This document shows positions 61,017 to 64,000 of a stretch of DNA of 64,000 nt, in pieces. The DNA comes from Anaerolineales bacterium (GTDB lineage Bacteria > Chloroflexota > Anaerolineae > Anaerolineales > Villigracilaceae), in NCBI GenBank assembly GCA_024710905.1, contig JANJTV010000085.1:1-64000 (forward strand), given 5' to 3'. The number at the start of each line of letters is the position of its first letter. Position 1 is the first letter of the stretch. The notes beneath the pieces are model-generated. The model worked only from the letters and a program-made list of their open reading frames with translations, did not search any database and was not told the DNA's origin. The position numbers were made by a program, and so were the translations under genes.

Positions 61017-61950
61017 GTTTCCTCAGGGCAAGTAGGGATAGGTATTCAAAAACCAGGTTGGCGGCCAGCACTGAAGTGATGTCGCCGTGGTCGTACGGGG
61101 GCGAAACTTCGACCACATCCGCGCCGATGATGTCCAATCCATGCAGGCCGCGCACCAGTTGCAGCAGCTGGTAACTGCTCAGGCCGCCCACTTCCGGGGT
61201 GCCGGTACCAGGCGCATAGGCCGGATCTGCCGAGTCAATATCCAGCGAAATATACAACGGACCTTGTATGCGCTGTTGAATTTCCTCCACAACGGCAAGG
61301 ATGCCTTTTTCCATCACTTCATGGATGGTAATCATCCGCGCGCCAAGTGCCAGGGCTTCGGCATAATCATTCTCGCCGCTGACCGGGCCGCGAATGCCAA
61401 CCTGGATGTACCCATCCTTGCGAATCAGGCCTTCCTGCAGGGCATACCGGAAGGGTGTCCCGTGACTGTAGGGAACGGACTCAAATTCGGCTTCCCAGGT
61501 ATCGATGTGGGCGTCGATGTGGACGACGTTGACCGGGCCGTAGTGTTTGGCGTGGGCGCGCAGCAGGGGCAGGGCCGTACTATGATCGCCGCCCAGGCTG
61601 ATTAATGTACAACCAGATTGAATGACCTTGCTGGCGGTTTCTGTGATGGCCTGCATGGTATGTTCAATGGAAGTCGGGATAATACTGACATCGCCATAAT
61701 CGACGATGTTCAGGTGATCAGTCGGGCGGATGTTCAGGGTGCTGTTGTAGCCCCAGATTATCAGTGACATTTCACGGATTTTGCGCGGGCCAAAGCGCGT
61801 GCCGCTGCGGTGGGAGGTGGCGCTGTCGTAAGGGATGCCCATTACGGCCACATCCACGCCTTGTAGATCGCGGGTGGCGGGCTGGCGCATGAAACTGGGG
61901 ATGCCCATAAACGGTTGCAGGCCGTCCCCGAAGGCGGGATTTTCGTTCAT
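61003..61950 (-). CDS. Agmatinase/arginase family ureohydrolase
   Basis: A 315-aa manganese ureohydrolase. Metal-binding motifs are GGDHSTALPLL, HIDAHIDT and SLDIDSADPAYAPGTGTPEVGG. The sequence looks closest to agmatinase SpeB (agmatine to putrescine and urea), but guanidino substrates differ within the family. AGGAG precedes the ATG. A terminator separates it from prfA upstream. It overlaps the GT-C gene downstream. Confidence 0.88.
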   Translation of the reverse strand: MNENPAFGDGLQPFMGIPSFMRQPATRDLQGVDVAVMGIPYDSATSHRSGTRFGPRKIREMSLIIWGYNSTLNIRPTDHLNIVDYGDVSIIPTSIEHTMQAITETASKVIQSGCTLISLGGDHSTALPLLRAHAKHYGPVNVVHIDAHIDTWEAEFESVPYSHGTPFRYALQEGLIRKDGYIQVGIRGPVSGENDYAEALALGARMITIHEVMEKGILAVVEEIQQRIQGPLYISLDIDSADPAYAPGTGTPEVGGLSSYQLLQLVRGLHGLDIIGADVVEVSPPYDHGDITSVLAANLVFEYLSLLALRKRDEK

Positions 61951-61967
61951 GCTCGCTCCTGTCGGAC

Positions 61968-61992
61968 AAAAAAAGACACAGTTGCCTGTGCC
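61968..61992 (-). terminator. Terminator between prfA and speB
   Basis: On the minus strand GGCACAG-GCAA-CTGTGTC (one G-T pair) is followed by seven T. Confidence 0.8.
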
Positions 61993-62014
61993 TTTATCCT
62001 ATCACAAGGTTTGC

Positions 62015-63088
62015 TTACTCGTCATCATCCAGACCGGCAGAAAGGCGGTCGGCCTCATCGCGGGTCGAGAGTTCTTCAATGAAGATATCAATATCGCCAT
62101 TCATCACCACCGGCAGGTTGTGGGATGAAATACCAATGCGATGGTCGGTGACGCGGCTTTGCGGGTAATTGTAGGTGCGGATTTTTTCCGAACGTTCGCC
62201 TGTGCCGACTTGCGAACGACGCTCGGCTTCCAACTCGTTGCGGCGCTTTAGTTCTTCCATTTCGAAGAGCCGGGCACGCAGGATGCTCATGGCACGCATT
62301 TTGTTCTGCAACTGTGAGCGTTCGTCCTGGCAGGTGACGACCATGCCGGTCGGCTTGTGATGCAGGCGCACCGCGGTGGAGTTCTTCTGCACGTTCTGGC
62401 CGCCCGCGCCTGCCGAACGATAGACTTCTACCTCAATATCTGAATCGGGGATGTGGATTTCAACATCATCTACTTCAGCCAGTACAGCCACGGTGGCCGT
62501 GGATGTATGGATGCGCCCCTGTGATTCGGTGGCCGGGACGCGCTGGACGCGATGTACACCCGACTCATACTTGAGTTTGGAGTATGCGCCGTGTCCTTTG
62601 ATTTCAAAGGTGATTTCCTTGTAGCCGCCGATGCCAATCTCATTGGCAGACATGATCTCTGATTTCCAACGTTGGCGCTCGGCGTAGAGCGTATACATGC
62701 GGAAGAGGTCGGCTGCAAACAGGGCCGCCTCGTCGCCACCCGTCCCGGCGCGGATTTCGACGATTACGTTCTTGTCGTCACGCGGGTCTTTGGGTACGAG
62801 CATACCCTTGAGTTGATCTTCCAGGGCGGGGATTTTCCCTTCCAGTTCGGCAATTTCCAACTCGGCCAGCCCGCGCATTTCTTCATCTGTTTCGGTTTCC
62901 AGCATGGAGCGGGCTTCTTCCAACCGTTTCATGGCCTGGCGGTATTCGCGGGCTTTTTCCACCAGTTGTTCCAGGTCGCTGCGTTCCTTGTTGAGTTCGG
63001 CAGCGCGCTGGTAGTCGTTGCCCACTTCCATGAGCTGCTGGTTGATTTCATCAAAACGTTCTTCAATTCCTGCTAATTTGTCGAGCAT
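62015..63088 (-). CDS. prfA: Peptide chain release factor 1
   Basis: A 357-aa class I release factor that reads UAA/UAG. The tripeptide PAT occurs in [13 protein letters not shown], distinguishing it from RF2. The catalytic SAGAGGQ is intact, as expected for a PrmC substrate. The start ATG lies downstream of AAGGAA. It is followed by a terminator and then speB, not by prmC as in many bacteria. Confidence 0.97.
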   Translation of the reverse strand: MLDKLAGIEERFDEINQQLMEVGNDYQRAAELNKERSDLEQLVEKAREYRQAMKRLEEARSMLETETDEEMRGLAELEIAELEGKIPALEDQLKGMLVPKDPRDDKNVIVEIRAGTGGDEAALFAADLFRMYTLYAERQRWKSEIMSANEIGIGGYKEITFEIKGHGAYSKLKYESGVHRVQRVPATESQGRIHTSTATVAVLAEVDDVEIHIPDSDIEVEVYRSAGAGGQNVQKNSTAVRLHHKPTGMVVTCQDERSQLQNKMRAMSILRARLFEMEELKRRNELEAERRSQVGTGERSEKIRTYNYPQSRVTDHRIGISSHNLPVVMNGDIDIFIEELSTRDEADRLSAGLDDDE

Positions 63089-63117
63089 ACAACCACATTC
63101 CTTAAATGAATATTCGC

Positions 63118-63144
63118 AAAAAGGCGCGGCATGCGCCGCGCCTT
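63118..63144 (-). terminator. Terminator between the 48-aa gene and prfA
   Basis: A 10-bp perfect stem (AAGGCGCGGC/GCCGCGCCTT) with a 4-nt loop is followed on the minus strand by TTTG. Confidence 0.75.
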
Positions 63145-63164
63145 CAAATTATACCACCAGCCGG

Positions 63165-63311
63165 TTAGCTGGTGACAAAGGCCGAAAGCACCAGCGAAAG
63201 CACCAGGAGGATGGAAATGGTGAAAAAGATGATACGGTACACCTGTAAACGGCGCTCGTCGCGGCTCGGGCGTTCGGGTTTGGGAGCGTTGCTTTTCACT
63301 TTCTTTGCCAT
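63165..63311 (-). CDS. 48-aa single-helix membrane protein
   Basis: A short protein with a basic N-terminal half (MAKKVKSNAPKPERPSRDERR) and one C-terminal transmembrane helix. The ORF track starts at 63434, which would overlap the response regulator; the ATG at 63311 has AAAGGAAT upstream. It lies 16 bp after the response regulator gene and is followed by a terminator. Function is unknown. Confidence 0.7.
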   Translation of the reverse strand: MAKKVKSNAPKPERPSRDERRLQVYRIIFFTISILLVLSLVLSAFVTS

Positions 63312-63327
63312 GGTCGATTCCTTTCTT

Positions 63328-63705
63328 TTAGCCAGCATGTTTCTGGAAGGCCGCCTGCATGGCCTGCTCCAGTTCGTCAATGCTGACAGGTTTGGTGACA
63401 TACGCGTCTGCGCCCAGATTGAGGGCTTCATCAATCTGGATGTCGGTGGCCTCGGAGGAGAGCATGATTACCGGCAGGTTTTGCAGTTCCGGGCGGCGGC
63501 GTACAAACTCCAGCATCATGATGCCGGTCACCTCGGGCATGTTGATGTCGAGGATTAACAAGTCGGGGCGTTTGCCATCCAGGAATTCGCGCGCGGCTAG
63601 TCGTGGGTGTAAAAAATGACGCGCTTCGCCATCCAGCAGTTTCAGCATCAGCGTGACTGCCCGCGCCATTTCCTCGTCATCGTCCACGATCCAGATTTGT
63701 TTCAT
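63328..63705 (-). CDS. Single-domain response regulator
   Basis: A 125-aa CheY-like receiver with all key residues: the acidic cluster in WIVDDDEEM, phosphoacceptor Asp in LLILDINMPE, Ser in MLSSEA and Lys in VTKPVS. There is no output domain, so it acts by protein contact. Its start overlaps the uvrC stop by 4 bp. No cognate kinase is in view. Confidence 0.92.
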   Translation of the reverse strand: MKQIWIVDDDEEMARAVTLMLKLLDGEARHFLHPRLAAREFLDGKRPDLLILDINMPEVTGIMMLEFVRRRPELQNLPVIMLSSEATDIQIDEALNLGADAYVTKPVSIDELEQAMQAAFQKHAG

Positions 63706-64000
63706 TCCAGGTGCGCCCGAATGGATTGCGCCACTGCCAGGGTAATGCCTTTTACCTGCATCAATTCCTCCGGCGAGGCGTCCCTAATCTTATCCACATC
63801 ACCAAAATGTTTCAAGAGGGCCTTTCGGCGCTCCGGCCCCACGCCGGGGATGCTGTCCAACTGGCTGGCCAGCCCCTGTTTCGAGCGGCGTTTGCGGTGG
63901 GCGGTAATGCCAAAGCGATGCGCCTCGTCGCGGATGCGCTGCACCAGGTACAGGCCCTGGCTGTTGCGTTGCAGCATCAGCCCGTCTGATTTATGCGGGA
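63702..64000 (-). CDS. uvrC: Excinuclease UvrC, C-terminal part (cut by window edge)
   Basis: The C-terminal 98 residues or so of UvrC. The frame is open past the track's Met at 63977 to the window edge (PHKSDGLMLQRNSQGL). Then come the conserved YLVQRIRDEAHRFGITAHR and the C-terminal helix-hairpin-helix repeats (SIPGVGPERRKALLKHFG, VKGITLAVAQSI) used for DNA binding and 5' incision. The N-terminal nuclease and UvrB-binding parts lie beyond 64000. Confidence 0.92.
   Translation of the reverse strand, partial: PHKSDGLMLQRNSQGLYLVQRIRDEAHRFGITAHRKRRSKQGLASQLDSIPGVGPERRKALLKHFGDVDKIRDASPEELMQVKGITLAVAQSIRAHLE

Overview
The window is about 57% GC by eye and gene-dense. It reads as a chromosomal segment of a Chloroflexota bacterium, most likely class Anaerolineae. 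The pointers are Thr-Pro linkers in exported proteins, a membrane sensor module typical of Chloroflexota histidine kinases, a tandem-HTH RodZ-like protein, multihaem cytochromes, and a mosaic of short operons. This assignment is inference from family resemblance; no rRNA or other phylogenetic anchor is present. I see no tRNA or rRNA gene, insertion sequence, prophage or CRISPR array.

Layout. 1-10.3 kb: ligA, a DUF2721 protein, a SulP transporter, a long Sua5, a sensor-fused Ser/Thr kinase, a YczE-like membrane protein and an RlmI-like methyltransferase. 10.3-15.6 kb: malic enzyme (maeB), then a roughly 430-bp non-coding interval holding a promoter, a LexA-like box, a foldable leader and a terminator ahead of recX-rny. 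15.6-24.6 kb: small metabolic genes, two multihaem cytochromes, an ANT(4')-like nucleotidyltransferase, a four-cysteine PD-(D/E)XK nuclease and an M24 peptidase. 24.6-37 kb: SDR, lon, folC, DUF503, murJ, rimO, a rodZ-like gene and rplI. 37-43.5 kb: a receiver-degenerate OmpR-type regulator, an orphan DNA methyltransferase, an L,D-transpeptidase, a SWIM protein with its own promoter, leader peptide and attenuator, and an rrf2-cydA-cydB operon with two candidate operators. 43.6-55.1 kb: glycosyltransferase, exporter, nadE with a separate amidase gene, ADP-forming acyl-CoA synthetase, selA, M24 peptidase and tsaD. 55.4-64 kb: a minus-strand block (uvrC, response regulator, prfA, speB, two membrane glycosyltransferase-like genes, MalF/MalG permeases, prmC, sua5).

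The most unusual items are these. (1) A 716-aa fusion of a GT-C glycosyltransferase-like module to a complete MalF-type ABC permease, next to a stand-alone paralogue of the glycosyltransferase half. The cassette sits inside what is usually a contiguous prfA-prmC-sua5 operon. (2) A recurring start architecture in about a dozen genes: a -10-like hexamer 6-8 nt before the start codon, in most cases with no Shine-Dalgarno sequence, which implies extensive leaderless transcription. (3) A 12-codon leader ORF with a strong ribosome-binding site that abuts an intrinsic terminator in front of the SWIM gene. (4) A structured recX leader and a terminator-like hairpin in the rplI leader. Two Sua5-type proteins plus TsaD cover much of tRNA t6A synthesis, and SelA implies selenoprotein capacity elsewhere in the genome.
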